Shown: positions 8,782 to 19,926 of the stretch, piece after piece
How positions within the stretch are numbered: the stretch's first letter is position 1
Layout of the letters: each line of letters begins with the position of its first letter
Origin: UKL13-2 sp044228625
GTDB taxonomy: Bacteria; Pseudomonadota; Gammaproteobacteria; Burkholderiales; Usitatibacteraceae
Assembly (NCBI GenBank): GCA_044228625.1
Contig: JBGAUM010000001.1
Location: 1 to 64,000 of the forward strand
Direction: 5' to 3'
Length of the DNA stretch: 64,000 nt
Position numbers and translations under genes: made by a program
The notes under the pieces: model-generated
Told to the model about the DNA's origin: nothing
What the model saw: the letters and a program-made list of their open reading frames with translations, nothing else
Database searches by the model: none

Positions 8782-9420
8782 ATGATCCAGCTCTACTACG
8801 TCCCGAGCAACGCCAGCATGGCACCGCACATGCTGCTGAACGAGATCGGTTGTGCGTTCGAATTGAAACGGGTGAATCGCGAAAACAACGAACACAAATC
8901 GCCCGAATACCTGAGGTTGAATCCGAGTGGTTTGATTCCCGTGCTCATCGATGCGGGCCGGCCGATCCATCAGACTGCTGCGATTCTGCTTCACCTGACT
9001 GATAAATTTCCCGAGGCGGGGTTGGCACCGTTGCCAGGGACTGAAATGCGCGCCGCGTACTATCAGTGGATGTTTTACCTGTCCAACACGCTTCAACCGG
9101 AACTCATTACCTACTTTTACCCGGAACGCCTGAGCGACAACGAAGCCATGGCTGCCCGCGTCAAGCATCATGCCGAGCAGCGGATCGGCGGCATGCTCGA
9201 TTTGCTGGAGAGTCACCTCTCAAACCACGGACCGTTCATGCTTGGGGAAAGCCTCTCAGCGGCGGACTTTCTTTTGCTGATGCTCTGCCGCTGGACGCGC
9301 ATGCAGGCAAATCCCGCGACCCGCAGACCCCAATTGAAGCGGCTGTTGGATACCCTGGTGGCGCGGCCGGCTGTCATACGGACATTTGAGACGGAGGGCT
9401 TGCCGTTGCCTTGGTACTGA
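8782..9420 (+). CDS. Glutathione S-transferase family protein
   Basis: This 212-residue protein has the GST two-domain layout. The N-terminal thioredoxin-like domain carries YYVPSNASMAPHMLL, the cis-proline motif GLIPVLID at about residues 50-57, and QTAAILLHL in the position of the glutathione-contacting Q-S/T pair. An all-helical C-terminal domain follows, with GESLSAADFLLLM, the usual GxxxSxAD capping motif. ATG 8782 gives the family N-terminus; upstream codons read through the ftsZ terminator. It likely conjugates or reduces via glutathione, with substrate unknown. Its place between ftsZ and lpxC is not part of the usual cluster. Confidence 0.9.
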   Translation: MIQLYYVPSNASMAPHMLLNEIGCAFELKRVNRENNEHKSPEYLRLNPSGLIPVLIDAGRPIHQTAAILLHLTDKFPEAGLAPLPGTEMRAAYYQWMFYLSNTLQPELITYFYPERLSDNEAMAARVKHHAEQRIGGMLDLLESHLSNHGPFMLGESLSAADFLLLMLCRWTRMQANPATRRPQLKRLLDTLVARPAVIRTFETEGLPLPWY

Positions 9421-9537
9421 GGCGTCAAAGTCCAATACAGAAAAGGGTCTCAGGGCAGTTTGCCGCTGAAAGGCGCACCCGTTCTAGAGTTTGCCACCGT
9501 TGTGCTTTGAAGACTCTCGCCCGTGGAACGACCGGTG

Positions 9538-9543
9538 TATGAT
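9538..9543 (+). promoter_or_regulatory. Possible -10 element for the small cysteine protein
   Basis: TATGAT lies 30 bases upstream of the start at 9574. No convincing -35 hexamer is seen at standard spacing, so this is tentative. Confidence 0.3.
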
Positions 9544-9573
9544 GCCGGATCAATCCCGCGCAAGGAGTTCAAC

Positions 9574-9729
9574 ATGGCCATTTGTCCGATTGCAATCGTC
9601 GCAGGCTGCGAGAAGTGCCCGGCGTTCAAGGTGTGTCCAATGACCAAAATCCTGGGCGATCAAAAGGAAAAGAAGCCGGAAGCATCCGCCAAGACTGACC
9701 GTGACGCCTCGGCCAAAAAGAAATCGTAG
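9574..9729 (+). CDS. Small four-cysteine protein with lysine-rich tail
   Basis: This 51-residue protein starts at ATG 9574, which has an AAGGAG site six bases upstream. The N-terminal half carries four cysteines at residues 4, 12, 15 and 21 in the pattern C-x7-C-x2-C-x5-C. The C-terminal half is lysine-, alanine- and serine-rich and looks disordered. The cysteine spacing could hold zinc or an iron-sulfur cluster, but nothing in the sequence decides this. I do not recognise a characterised family, though the strong ribosome site and clean motif argue for a real gene. It lies alone between the GST-like gene and lpxC. Confidence 0.75.
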   Translation: MAICPIAIVAGCEKCPAFKVCPMTKILGDQKEKKPEASAKTDRDASAKKKS

Positions 9730-9817
9730 TAGTTTTGTCGACGGGAACCCTGCGCGAGGATCGGGGTCTGTGAAATAAGTCCCGCAGGCGCCCCGGTTGG
9801 AATTCGTCAAGTTCAGC

Positions 9818-10738
9818 ATGATCAAGCAACGCACTCTCAAAAACAAAACCAAGGCGACCGGTGTCGGGGTACACCTGGGACACCGCGTTGAGATGATGAT
9901 TCGGCCAGCGCCGCCGGACACCGGGATCGTGTTTGTTCGCACCGACTTGCCGGGTGCGCCGACCGTCAATGCGCACGCCCTGAACGTGAACGACACGCGC
10001 ATGTCGACGCGAATCGAAGATGCGAAAACCGGTGCGCGCGTCGCGACCGTCGAACATCTCATGTCGGCTTTTGCAGGCCTGGGCATCGACAATGCCTATG
10101 TGGATATCGACAACGAAGAAGTGCCGATCATGGATGGCAGCGCCGCGCCGTTCATCTTCCTGATGCAAAACGCCGGCATTGAGGAGCAGGGGCGGGCCAA
10201 GCGTTACATCAAGGTCAAGAAGACCCTCGAAATTCGCGACCAGGACCGTTTCGTGTCCCTGTCGCCGTACGACGGATTCAAGCTCAACTTCAACATCCAG
10301 TTCGACCATCCCGTCTTTGCCAAATCAGGCAGCGACATCGAGGTTGATTTTGCGAAAGTCAGCTTTGCGCGGGATGTTGCACGGGCGCGGACCTTCGGTT
10401 TCACCCATGAGGTCGAAGCCATGCGGGCGGCGGGTCTTGGGCGCGGCGGGTCGCTGGACAACGTCATCGTCATTGACGATTTTCGGGTGCTCAACAACGA
10501 TGGCTTGCGATTCGACGACGAATTTGTGAAGCACAAGACCCTGGATGCGGTGGGCGACCTTTATATGCTTGGGCACCCGTTGATTGGTGCGTTTCGCGGC
10601 ATCAAGTCCGGCCACGCCATGAACAACGCGCTGGTGCGTGCGCTTCTTGCAGATGCGCAAGCGTTTGAATATGTCACCTTTGACCGCAAAGAACGGTTAC
10701 CCCAGGCATTTGGCAATATGACCTTGGCAGCGGCCTAG
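9818..10738 (+). CDS. lpxC: LpxC, UDP-3-O-acyl-N-acetylglucosamine deacetylase
   Basis: LpxC is the zinc amidase that commits UDP-GlcNAc to lipid A synthesis. At 306 residues it has the E. coli length. The zinc ligands are in VEHLMSAFAG (about residue 79) and in HKTLDAVGDLYMLG (His and Asp about four apart). FTHEVEAMRAAGL and GGSLDNVIVID are further family motifs. ATG 9818 gives MIKQRTLKN, the typical N-terminus. In-frame TTG 9797 is less likely. Confidence 0.97.
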   Translation: MIKQRTLKNKTKATGVGVHLGHRVEMMIRPAPPDTGIVFVRTDLPGAPTVNAHALNVNDTRMSTRIEDAKTGARVATVEHLMSAFAGLGIDNAYVDIDNEEVPIMDGSAAPFIFLMQNAGIEEQGRAKRYIKVKKTLEIRDQDRFVSLSPYDGFKLNFNIQFDHPVFAKSGSDIEVDFAKVSFARDVARARTFGFTHEVEAMRAAGLGRGGSLDNVIVIDDFRVLNNDGLRFDDEFVKHKTLDAVGDLYMLGHPLIGAFRGIKSGHAMNNALVRALLADAQAFEYVTFDRKERLPQAFGNMTLAAA

Positions 10739-10750
10739 ACAGCGGACGCA

Positions 10751-10936
10751 ATGCTGATCGGGATCAGACTCGTCCTGATGGTGGGGGTTTTGTTGGCGTC
10801 CATCGCCTTGATGGGCTTTCTCTTTACCCGCAAGCCCCGTCTGCTGCATTTCGCAAAAATCATCTCCGGCACGACGTTGGTGCTGGTCGGCCTTATTGGC
10901 TTGCTCTATTTCGTGGAAAGAGTCGTTCTGAAATAG
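10751..10936 (+). CDS. Small membrane protein, two predicted helices
   Basis: A 61-residue protein begins 12 bases after the lpxC stop. Residues about 2-24 and 38-56 are hydrophobic, joined by a basic loop (TRKPRLLHFAK). It therefore looks like a two-helix inner-membrane protein, probably co-transcribed with lpxC. I do not recognise the family, and no SD sequence stands out. It faces dciA tail to tail. Confidence 0.6.
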   Translation: MLIGIRLVLMVGVLLASIALMGFLFTRKPRLLHFAKIISGTTLVLVGLIGLLYFVERVVLK

Positions 10937-10959
10937 TCGCAATCCGGCCATGGAGGTGC

Positions 10960-11445
10960 TTAAGTGAGTCCTCGCACACGTTTCTGGGAGAGCCTCCCGA
11001 GCGTCGACTTGAGTGGCGATTCGCCCAATTTATCAACCAGTTCCGCAAGCTTTTCGGTGGGAATGGGCTGTCGTGGTACGGCAGGATTTGTTGGTGTTTG
11101 ATCGTCCCGGAAGTTGGGTTGCACGAGGACGGAAATTGATGTAACCTGTTGTTCTTTAATTTTATTTTCGCCGCACTGGCTTTCCGAAGTGTCCGTCCGG
11201 AGTGCTTCGAGCAGGCGCGGAAGCATCTGTTTTAGCCTCGTTGCTGTCGCACCATTGGCGGCGGCAATGACCAGCGTTGATCCCTCCAGGTTTGCCACTC
11301 GGCACAGGTCTTTCAAGCCGGGCGGGAGGGTGTCGGCGAGAGATTGTTGGAGGCGTGCAAGCGCGGCCAGCCGGTGATGAACCGGCCTCAAGGCAGCGTT
11401 TTCGCGCATCAAGGTGCCGACAGGTTTGGCGTTGCGGATCGGCAT
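10960..11445 (-). CDS. dciA: DciA-type DUF721 protein, probable DnaB helicase loader
   Basis: A 161-residue protein with a DUF721/DciA domain in the N-terminal half (about 8-95). This includes LKDLCRVANLEGSTLVIAA and ATRLKQMLPRLLEALR, a pattern seen in the KH-like fold of the family. The C-terminal tail is polar and proline-rich. DciA loads the replicative helicase in bacteria lacking DnaC. The placement opposite the M23-secA pair next to lpxC is a common betaproteobacterial arrangement and supports the assignment. Its start is 25 bp from the divergent M23 gene. Confidence 0.8.
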   Translation of the reverse strand: MPIRNAKPVGTLMRENAALRPVHHRLAALARLQQSLADTLPPGLKDLCRVANLEGSTLVIAAANGATATRLKQMLPRLLEALRTDTSESQCGENKIKEQQVTSISVLVQPNFRDDQTPTNPAVPRQPIPTEKLAELVDKLGESPLKSTLGRLSQKRVRGLT

Positions 11446-11469
11446 TACGGTAGCGAAAGAGGTGGCGGC

Positions 11470-12426
11470 ATGAACATCATATTGGTTTCAGATTCTCTGG
11501 CGAAAAGCCGGATTGTCACGATTTCGCAGTCGCAGATTATCATGGCCGTGCTGGGCTTCGTGAGCGCTGGGTTCATGCTGGCGCTGGGAACCTACTGGGT
11601 CACGATGAAATATGCCGTGGATATCCAGAATCCCTTTATCCAGAGCCTGATTTCCACCCTGACACAGCAGAAAACCCAGCAAGCCGAAAAGGACATGCGC
11701 GAGCAAATGAATTCGCTCGCGGTCAAACTAGGTGAACTGCAGGCGCGATTGATGCGCCTTGACGCTTTTGGCGAACGCCTCGGCAAGGCGGCGGGGGTGA
11801 AGCCTGCGGAATTCCGGTTTTCTGAAACGCCTGGACAGGGCGGCCCGGCACCCACGGCCTACGGCGAATTGACGTATGGCGATTTCCAGTCGCGGATGTC
11901 GGAGATTTCCCGCATTTTGGATGATCGCAGCGACAAGCTAGGCATTCTTGATTCGTTGCTGATGGAAGGGCGATTGGCGGCAAAAGCGGTTCCAACCACC
12001 ATGCCGGTGGATATCACCTACTTTTCATCCAATTTTGGTTACCGCATCGACCCCATCAATGGGCGCCATGCCTTGCATACCGGCGTAGATTTCAATGCGC
12101 CGCTCGGCTCCGAAATTGTCGCGGCGGCTGGCGGGGTTGTTTCGGCCGCCGAACGCCATTCCGAATACGGCAACATGATCGATATCGATCATGACAATGG
12201 TTTGACCACGCGTTATGCTCACTTGTCGTCGATGTCAGCCAAGGTCGGCGATGTCGTGCTCAAGGGGCAAAAGATCGGCACCCTGGGGCAAACCGGGCGT
12301 GCCACGGGCCCGCACTTGCACTTTGAAGTGCGCCAAAACGGCGTGCCGATCAATCCCAACCGCTTCCTCGCGGTGGTGCGCGCGCAAGAGCCCGCCCTCG
12401 CGCAAAAGTCAGCGCGCGCGCCCTGA
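11470..12426 (+). CDS. M23 (LytM-type) zinc metallopeptidase, membrane-anchored
   Basis: Predicted murein endopeptidase or envelope regulator of 318 residues. A hydrophobic anchor lies at about residues 20-45. A glutamine- and lysine-rich coiled-coil follows at about 60-105, and the LytM domain occupies about 195-305. The zinc-site motifs HTGVDF (H..D) and HLHFEV (H.H) are intact, so it should be catalytically competent. GAGG-like sequence precedes ATG 11470. The gene is divergent from dciA and just upstream of secA, a conserved neighbour in related genomes. Confidence 0.92.
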   Translation: MNIILVSDSLAKSRIVTISQSQIIMAVLGFVSAGFMLALGTYWVTMKYAVDIQNPFIQSLISTLTQQKTQQAEKDMREQMNSLAVKLGELQARLMRLDAFGERLGKAAGVKPAEFRFSETPGQGGPAPTAYGELTYGDFQSRMSEISRILDDRSDKLGILDSLLMEGRLAAKAVPTTMPVDITYFSSNFGYRIDPINGRHALHTGVDFNAPLGSEIVAAAGGVVSAAERHSEYGNMIDIDHDNGLTTRYAHLSSMSAKVGDVVLKGQKIGTLGQTGRATGPHLHFEVRQNGVPINPNRFLAVVRAQEPALAQKSARAP

Positions 12427-12439
12427 CGCATTCTCTCCG

Positions 12440-12459
12440 GCGCGACGATTCCGTCGCGC
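12440..12459 (+). repeat. Inverted repeat in the M23-secA intergenic region
   Basis: An 8-bp perfect stem (GCGCGACG / CGTCGCGC) with a four-base ATTC loop lies 13 bases after the M23 stop and 90 bases before secA. It has no T run. It could be a weak terminator or a leader element; nothing decides between them. Confidence 0.4.
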
Positions 12460-12549
12460 GTTGACGCGCCCACCGTTGGTTGCGGGTCGCGTTCCGCCCT
12501 GCGCGAGACTTTCGCGCCGCTTTGAACTCCCCTTGGAAAAAGAAACCCC

Positions 12550-15312
<2,763 letters not shown>

Positions 15313-15313
15313 A

Positions 15314-16219
15314 TCAGCGCAACACGACGACCGCGTCTTGTCCCGACCAGAACGCGATTTCCTTGTAGAGCAGCGGTGCCGTTCCCAGCGAATTCCGAAC
15401 CGCGTTTTCAACATGAACACGGGTGGTAAACGTTGTCCCATAAATGTGCCCGGGGATGGACGGAGACTCACTGCTCTGCAGGAAAAACGCGCCTGAGGGA
15501 TCAAAGCTGATTCCCTCCCGGCGCGCGGCGCGCTCGTTGTGTACCGTGAAGACCAGTGTTCCACCAGGCCTCACCATGGAATGCAACGCATTGAGCCAGC
15601 GCCCCCAGTCTTCGGGCGGAAGGTGGGTAAACAGTGACAGCACGAAGACCAGGTCAAACTGCCGTGAAGCGACCAACCCACTCGGATCGTGGGTGGAATC
15701 CATGGTGCGCACCCCGAATTGCGATTTGACGAATTCGTTGGCGCCCGGGAGTACGTCGGAGCAAGTCAACCGGTCCGGAATGACCTTGACCAGATGGCGT
15801 GTAAACCGGCCGAATCCTGATGCAAACTCAAGCATGGCTTCCACGCGTGTAAGGGGCTGACCCACACTGTCCATCAACACCAATAGCTCGGACAAGGTCC
15901 GCCAGCCATCCGACAGATATTCCCGAATGGGATTTCCCGTAGTGGCATTGCGGGCGAAAAAATGAAAGATGTCGTCCTTGGGATCAATCACACAGTTGAT
16001 GTTCATCCAAGCGCCATAGCTTTGGCGATGGGCCATCTTTTCCAGGGCGTTGTGCGCACCAAGGTGGGTGTTGCAGTTGCGCAGAATCTCCAAATAGCGC
16101 TGGGCTGCTTGTTCCGGCTCCGATTTCTCGAGTGCGGCTGCTTCTTTCATCATCGCGTCGATCGCCGGACTCGACGTTTCCAGACCGTACAATGGCGAAT
16201 TTGGATCAGCAGGGGACAT
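15314..16219 (-). CDS. Class I SAM-dependent methyltransferase
   Basis: A 301-residue protein. A helical N-terminal region (about 1-100) contains a short TPR-like stretch (EQAAQRYLEILRN). The methyltransferase domain starts at about 130. Motif I is MLEFASGFGRFTRHL, with the glycine-rich loop partly replaced by Ala-Ser. FDLVFVLSLFTHL is motif IV-like, and a glycine-proline turn VRPGGTLVFTVH follows. Substrate unknown. ATG 16219 (MSPADPNS) is chosen because the open frame upstream has no domain. It is convergent with secA and divergent from the next gene, and sits in a three-gene block that interrupts the usual secA-argJ neighbourhood. Confidence 0.8.
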   Translation of the reverse strand: MSPADPNSPLYGLETSSPAIDAMMKEAAALEKSEPEQAAQRYLEILRNCNTHLGAHNALEKMAHRQSYGAWMNINCVIDPKDDIFHFFARNATTGNPIREYLSDGWRTLSELLVLMDSVGQPLTRVEAMLEFASGFGRFTRHLVKVIPDRLTCSDVLPGANEFVKSQFGVRTMDSTHDPSGLVASRQFDLVFVLSLFTHLPPEDWGRWLNALHSMVRPGGTLVFTVHNERAARREGISFDPSGAFFLQSSESPSIPGHIYGTTFTTRVHVENAVRNSLGTAPLLYKEIAFWSGQDAVVVLR

Positions 16220-16284
16220 GGGGTGACGGAATACCGAGCAATCGTCATTTTGGCAGAATCGCGTGGCGGAAAAGACAATCGCCC

Positions 16285-16821
16285 ATGAATGGATTTGATC
16301 GGTCGCTTGACATCCGCTTTGATGGAGCGGCCGCGGAAGCTGCGGCAAAACTCTTTCAGGCGGCCTATCGCTCCCCAGCACCGGTGCCCCGTGACATCCA
16401 GTTGGGTGAACACCTTGCCTCGGCCGCTGATTGGGCGCAAGTGATCGCCACTTATCGTTTTGGCACCGATGATCCCGTGTGCGTGGGCTTTGTAAACTTC
16501 ATTCGCGTGGAGGACTTCTTTCTGACCGGGGGGTTATGCGTGGATGCGACTGCATACCGGCGCATGACGCGTGGGGAGTTTGACGATTGCCAACGCCGTG
16601 GCGGTTTCGCACAGTGCATGCTCGAATGGTCTGCTGCGCACTTGAGAGGCGGGGTAGCGATGGTGGGGTATTGCGGCGACAAGCGGGCGTTGGCCGCGGG
16701 CCTGCGCTCCGGGTATCAACAAACCCGGCATCGCTATTTGATCGTACGTCCGATCGTGCCGCTCGAATCGGATCAGATTGAGCGGATTGTCATGCGGGCT
16801 GATCGCCTCGGGCCGTTCTAG
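16285..16821 (+). CDS. Hypothetical protein, possible acyltransferase-like fold
   Basis: A 178-residue protein starting at ATG 16285. It contains alternating hydrophobic strands and helices (CVGFVNFIRVEDFFLTGGLCVD, split here by a loop, and GVAMVGYCGDKRA). This arrangement is loosely reminiscent of GNAT acetyltransferases, but no acetyl-CoA R/Q-x-x-G-x-G/A loop is clear. I do not recognise a specific family. It lies 11 bp before the deacetylase gene, so the two are probably one transcript. The pairing suggests a role in modifying a surface or secreted glycan, but this is inference. Confidence 0.65.
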   Translation: MNGFDRSLDIRFDGAAAEAAAKLFQAAYRSPAPVPRDIQLGEHLASAADWAQVIATYRFGTDDPVCVGFVNFIRVEDFFLTGGLCVDATAYRRMTRGEFDDCQRRGGFAQCMLEWSAAHLRGGVAMVGYCGDKRALAAGLRSGYQQTRHRYLIVRPIVPLESDQIERIVMRADRLGPF

Positions 16822-16832
16822 GGATTCGGCTC

Positions 16833-17693
16833 ATGGTTTCAATGGCGCCACAAGTACCGATTCTCACGTATCACGCGCGCAACGTTCATGGAAACGCGTA
16901 TGCCAACAATGATCATGTTGCTCTTGCGAGCGATCTGGAAACCCTGACCCGGAATGGCTGGCGCATCGATCGTCTTTCGGCCGTGATCGATGCATTCTTG
17001 AGCGGCAAGCTTCCCGAGAAGACGGTTTGCCTGACCTTTGATGACGGCACCGATTACGATGTATTCGAACTGGTGGACCCTGTTCATGGCCTGCAACCCG
17101 GCTTTCTTGAAATTCTGAAACGGTTCCAAACGCGGTTTCCTGGCGCGCAGCCCGCACTTCACGCCACCTCATTTGTGATTGCCTCTCCTGAGGCTCGCCT
17201 TGCCATGGACAAGCACTGCGTCCATGACCGCGGCTGGATGAATGACCACTGGTGGGCAGGGGCAGTGGCCTCCGGCCTGATCGGGATCGGCAACCACAGT
17301 TGGGATCACAATCATGAAGTTGTCCCCATCGTGGCGCAGCGCAACCAGGAGAAGGGAAACTTCTATTGCATCGACACCTTTGAGGATGCGGAGAAGCAGG
17401 TTCGGCAAGCCCATGACTTTATCGCTGCACGAGCCCCCAATGCTGCATTGGACTTGTTTTGCTACCCGTACGGTCACGTTGCCCCGTATCTTCGGGACGT
17501 TTACTTTCCGGCCCAAGCGAACTCCGCAAACCGGATCGTGCGAGCCGCATTGGGAACCGACGAAGGTTTTCTCCATGCAGGCAGCGACCGTTGGAACCTG
17601 CCGCGCCTGGTGTGCGGCTGGCATTGGAAGTCGCCGGATTCGCTTGAACAGTGGCTTTTGAAAGCGGAATCGGGAAACGGTAGAGTGCAATAA
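16833..17693 (+). CDS. Polysaccharide deacetylase (NodB-like) family protein
   Basis: Predicted metal-dependent N- or O-deacetylase of carbohydrate (CE4 fold), 286 residues. The first catalytic motif TFDDG is at residues 68-72, and the second metal motif H-S-x-x-H appears as GNHSWDHNH around residue 150. Both metal-binding histidines and the aspartates look intact. The third motif region FCYPYGH is present near 212. No signal peptide is obvious, so it may act in the cytoplasm or on lipid-linked sugars. It follows the unknown gene at 16285 by 11 bp and precedes argJ by 36 bp. Confidence 0.85.
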   Translation: MVSMAPQVPILTYHARNVHGNAYANNDHVALASDLETLTRNGWRIDRLSAVIDAFLSGKLPEKTVCLTFDDGTDYDVFELVDPVHGLQPGFLEILKRFQTRFPGAQPALHATSFVIASPEARLAMDKHCVHDRGWMNDHWWAGAVASGLIGIGNHSWDHNHEVVPIVAQRNQEKGNFYCIDTFEDAEKQVRQAHDFIAARAPNAALDLFCYPYGHVAPYLRDVYFPAQANSANRIVRAALGTDEGFLHAGSDRWNLPRLVCGWHWKSPDSLEQWLLKAESGNGRVQ

Positions 17694-17729
17694 TCTCAGG
17701 TCGATATTTCGGAATTCTTGGAGACTCCG

Positions 17730-18980
17730 ATGCCAGTGAAATATGTCCCCGTGGAAAACTCGGCGCTCCACCCGGTGTCGGGGGTGCGGCTGGGCTTTGC
17801 GAAGGCCCACGTGCGCAAACCGGACCGTAAGGACATGTTGGTCATTGCGTTTGATGCGGGCACGCGCGCCGCAGGCGTATTCACCCAGAACCGGTTTTGT
17901 GCGGCGCCTGTGCTTGTCTGCAAGGAGCATCTGAAGAATTCAGGTGACCTGCTGAAGCGGTCCGGGGATACGCGCGCGCTGGTCGTCAATACCGGCTGTG
18001 CAAATGCTGGAACCGGAGATCGGGGCCTGAAGGATGCACGGGCCACGTGCGAGGCAGTGGCGCAGGCGCTGGGCGTCAGCACGCGCGAGGTCCTGCCCTT
18101 TTCAACAGGCGTGATCCTGGAGCACCTGCCGATGGATCGCATTCTCACCGGCATTCCCGCATGCGTTGCAAACTTGTCCTCGAATGGGTGGCGGGATGCC
18201 GCAGAGGCGATCATGACGACCGATACGGTGCCGAAAGCGGCGTCCCGGAAGATCAATATCCACGGCCACGCGGTGCACGTCACCGGCATCGCCAAGGGTG
18301 CGGGCATGATCGAGCCCAACATGGCCACCATGCTGGGATTCATTGCCACCGATGCGGTGGTGGCTGAAGACGTGCTTCAAGACATGGTCAAGACCGCGGC
18401 GGACTTGTCGTTCAATGCGATCACGGTGGATGGGGATACCTCAACCAATGATTCCTTTGTACTTGCCGCGACAGGCAAGGCCGGAAACCCCCCGATCAAT
18501 GGCGAAGGTACAGCGGAATATGCCAAGTTGCAGGAGGCCGTCAACGAGGTTGCCGTTGAATTGGCGCAGGCAATCGTGCGGGATGGCGAGGGTGCGACCA
18601 AGTTCATCTCCGTCAAGATCGAAGGCGCCAAAACACGCGCCGAAGCCATGAAGGTCGGAAAATCGATTGCGAATTCACCCTTGGTCAAGACGGCGTTCTT
18701 TGCGAGCGATCCCAACCTCGGGCGGATACTGGCAGCGATCGGCAAGGCGGGCATATCCGATCTGGATACTGCCAAGATACGGGTGTTTTTGGATGCCGTC
18801 CTGGTTGCGGAGAATGGCGGCCGTGCCGCGAGCTACAAAGAAGAGTTGGGTGCGGCGGTCATGAAGCAGAGCGAAATCACGATTCGCGTGGAGCTCGAGC
18901 GGGGCATTGAAACTGGAACGGTGTGGACTTGCGACTTCTCGTACGACTACGTCAAGATCAACGCAGACTACCGTACCTGA
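17730..18980 (+). CDS. argJ: ArgJ, glutamate N-acetyltransferase / ornithine acetyltransferase
   Basis: ArgJ recycles the acetyl group from N-acetylornithine to glutamate in arginine biosynthesis. At 416 residues it has the normal size. The self-cleavage site lies between Ala199 and Thr200 in GMIEPNMATMLGF, Thr200 becoming the nucleophile of the beta chain. ALVVNTGCANAGTG is the conserved oxyanion-hole region. ATG 17730 has GGAG six bases upstream; an in-frame TTG at 17718 is less likely. It is noteworthy that the window also carries a full arginine-degrading cluster at 39.7-52.4 kb. Confidence 0.97.
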   Translation: MPVKYVPVENSALHPVSGVRLGFAKAHVRKPDRKDMLVIAFDAGTRAAGVFTQNRFCAAPVLVCKEHLKNSGDLLKRSGDTRALVVNTGCANAGTGDRGLKDARATCEAVAQALGVSTREVLPFSTGVILEHLPMDRILTGIPACVANLSSNGWRDAAEAIMTTDTVPKAASRKINIHGHAVHVTGIAKGAGMIEPNMATMLGFIATDAVVAEDVLQDMVKTAADLSFNAITVDGDTSTNDSFVLAATGKAGNPPINGEGTAEYAKLQEAVNEVAVELAQAIVRDGEGATKFISVKIEGAKTRAEAMKVGKSIANSPLVKTAFFASDPNLGRILAAIGKAGISDLDTAKIRVFLDAVLVAENGGRAASYKEELGAAVMKQSEITIRVELERGIETGTVWTCDFSYDYVKINADYRT

Positions 18981-18987
18981 GCACCTC

Positions 18988-19926
18988 GTGTTTACAAAGT
19001 TTGAAAAGCTGGCGGCGAAACTCGAAGTCTTGGTTGAACGAGCCGAGACCCTGCTCCCCAATGAAGGGGCACCGGTGTGGGATCAGGCGATTGCCTTTCG
19101 CTGGCGTCCCCGGGTCACCGCGCTCGGACGATTTGGGCGCCTGGTCCCGGTGTCGAATCCGCACCGAATTCGGTACGCCGACCTCCACCACATAGACGAA
19201 CAGAAATCCCGTCTGGATGAGAATACGCGCCATTTCGTCGCCGGGCGACCGGCCAACAACGTTCTTTTGACAGGGGCAAGGGGCACCGGGAAATCCTCGC
19301 TGGTCAAGGCTGCGCTCACAGAGCACGCGGAAAAAGGTTTGCGCTTGATCGAAGTTGATCGTGCGGACCTCATCGATTTGCCGGAGATCGCCGGCCTGGT
19401 GTCCGACCGGCGTGAACGGTTTATCGTCTTCAGCGACGATCTGTCATTCGAAGCGAATGACCCCGGTTTCAAAGCGCTGAAGTCGGTCCTTGATGGCGGC
19501 ATTGCCGCCACGCAAGAGAACCTGTTGATTTATGCAACGAGCAACCGGCGGCACCTGATGCCTGAACTCATGCGCGAAAACCTCGAAGCGCACCACGCCG
19601 CTGACGGCGAGATCCACCCAGGAGAAACCACCGAGGAAAAGGTTTCGCTTTCCGAGCGCTTCGGACTGTGGCTGTCGTTCTATCCGTTTGACCAGGAAAC
19701 CTACCTTGCCATCGCCGATCACTGGATTCGGGAACTGAGCGGCGGAACTGCCATGGACAGTGCGGCGATGAAGAAGGCCGCCCTGCTTTGGTCCCTGGAG
19801 CGGGGGGGTAGGAGCGGACGGACAGCGATGCAATTTGCGCGTGATTGGGTCGGCAAGCATTCGGGAAGCCGCATGAAAGTGCGCAAAGGGAAACCTGCGG
19901 CCACCAATAAATTGCGCGGCGCATGA
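18988..19926 (+). CDS. DUF815-family AAA-type ATPase
   Basis: A 312-residue P-loop ATPase. Walker A is GARGTGKSSLVKA at about residue 94, and Walker B is FIVFSDDLSF. A sensor-like IYATSNRRHLMPE and the LSERFGLWLSFYPF segment are typical of the DUF815 family. The role is not established. GTG 18988 is chosen as it follows the argJ stop by 7 bp; earlier codons would overlap argJ. The basic C-terminal tail (KVRKGKPAATNK) overlaps the next gene by ATGA. Linkage with argJ and the Nudix gene is common in Betaproteobacteria. Confidence 0.88.
   Translation: MFTKFEKLAAKLEVLVERAETLLPNEGAPVWDQAIAFRWRPRVTALGRFGRLVPVSNPHRIRYADLHHIDEQKSRLDENTRHFVAGRPANNVLLTGARGTGKSSLVKAALTEHAEKGLRLIEVDRADLIDLPEIAGLVSDRRERFIVFSDDLSFEANDPGFKALKSVLDGGIAATQENLLIYATSNRRHLMPELMRENLEAHHAADGEIHPGETTEEKVSLSERFGLWLSFYPFDQETYLAIADHWIRELSGGTAMDSAAMKKAALLWSLERGGRSGRTAMQFARDWVGKHSGSRMKVRKGKPAATNKLRGA

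Noticed and set aside
12427..12549. SecM-like arrest peptide or leader before secA
   Set aside because: No short open frame with an arrest-type sequence or ribosome site; only one short inverted repeat without T run.
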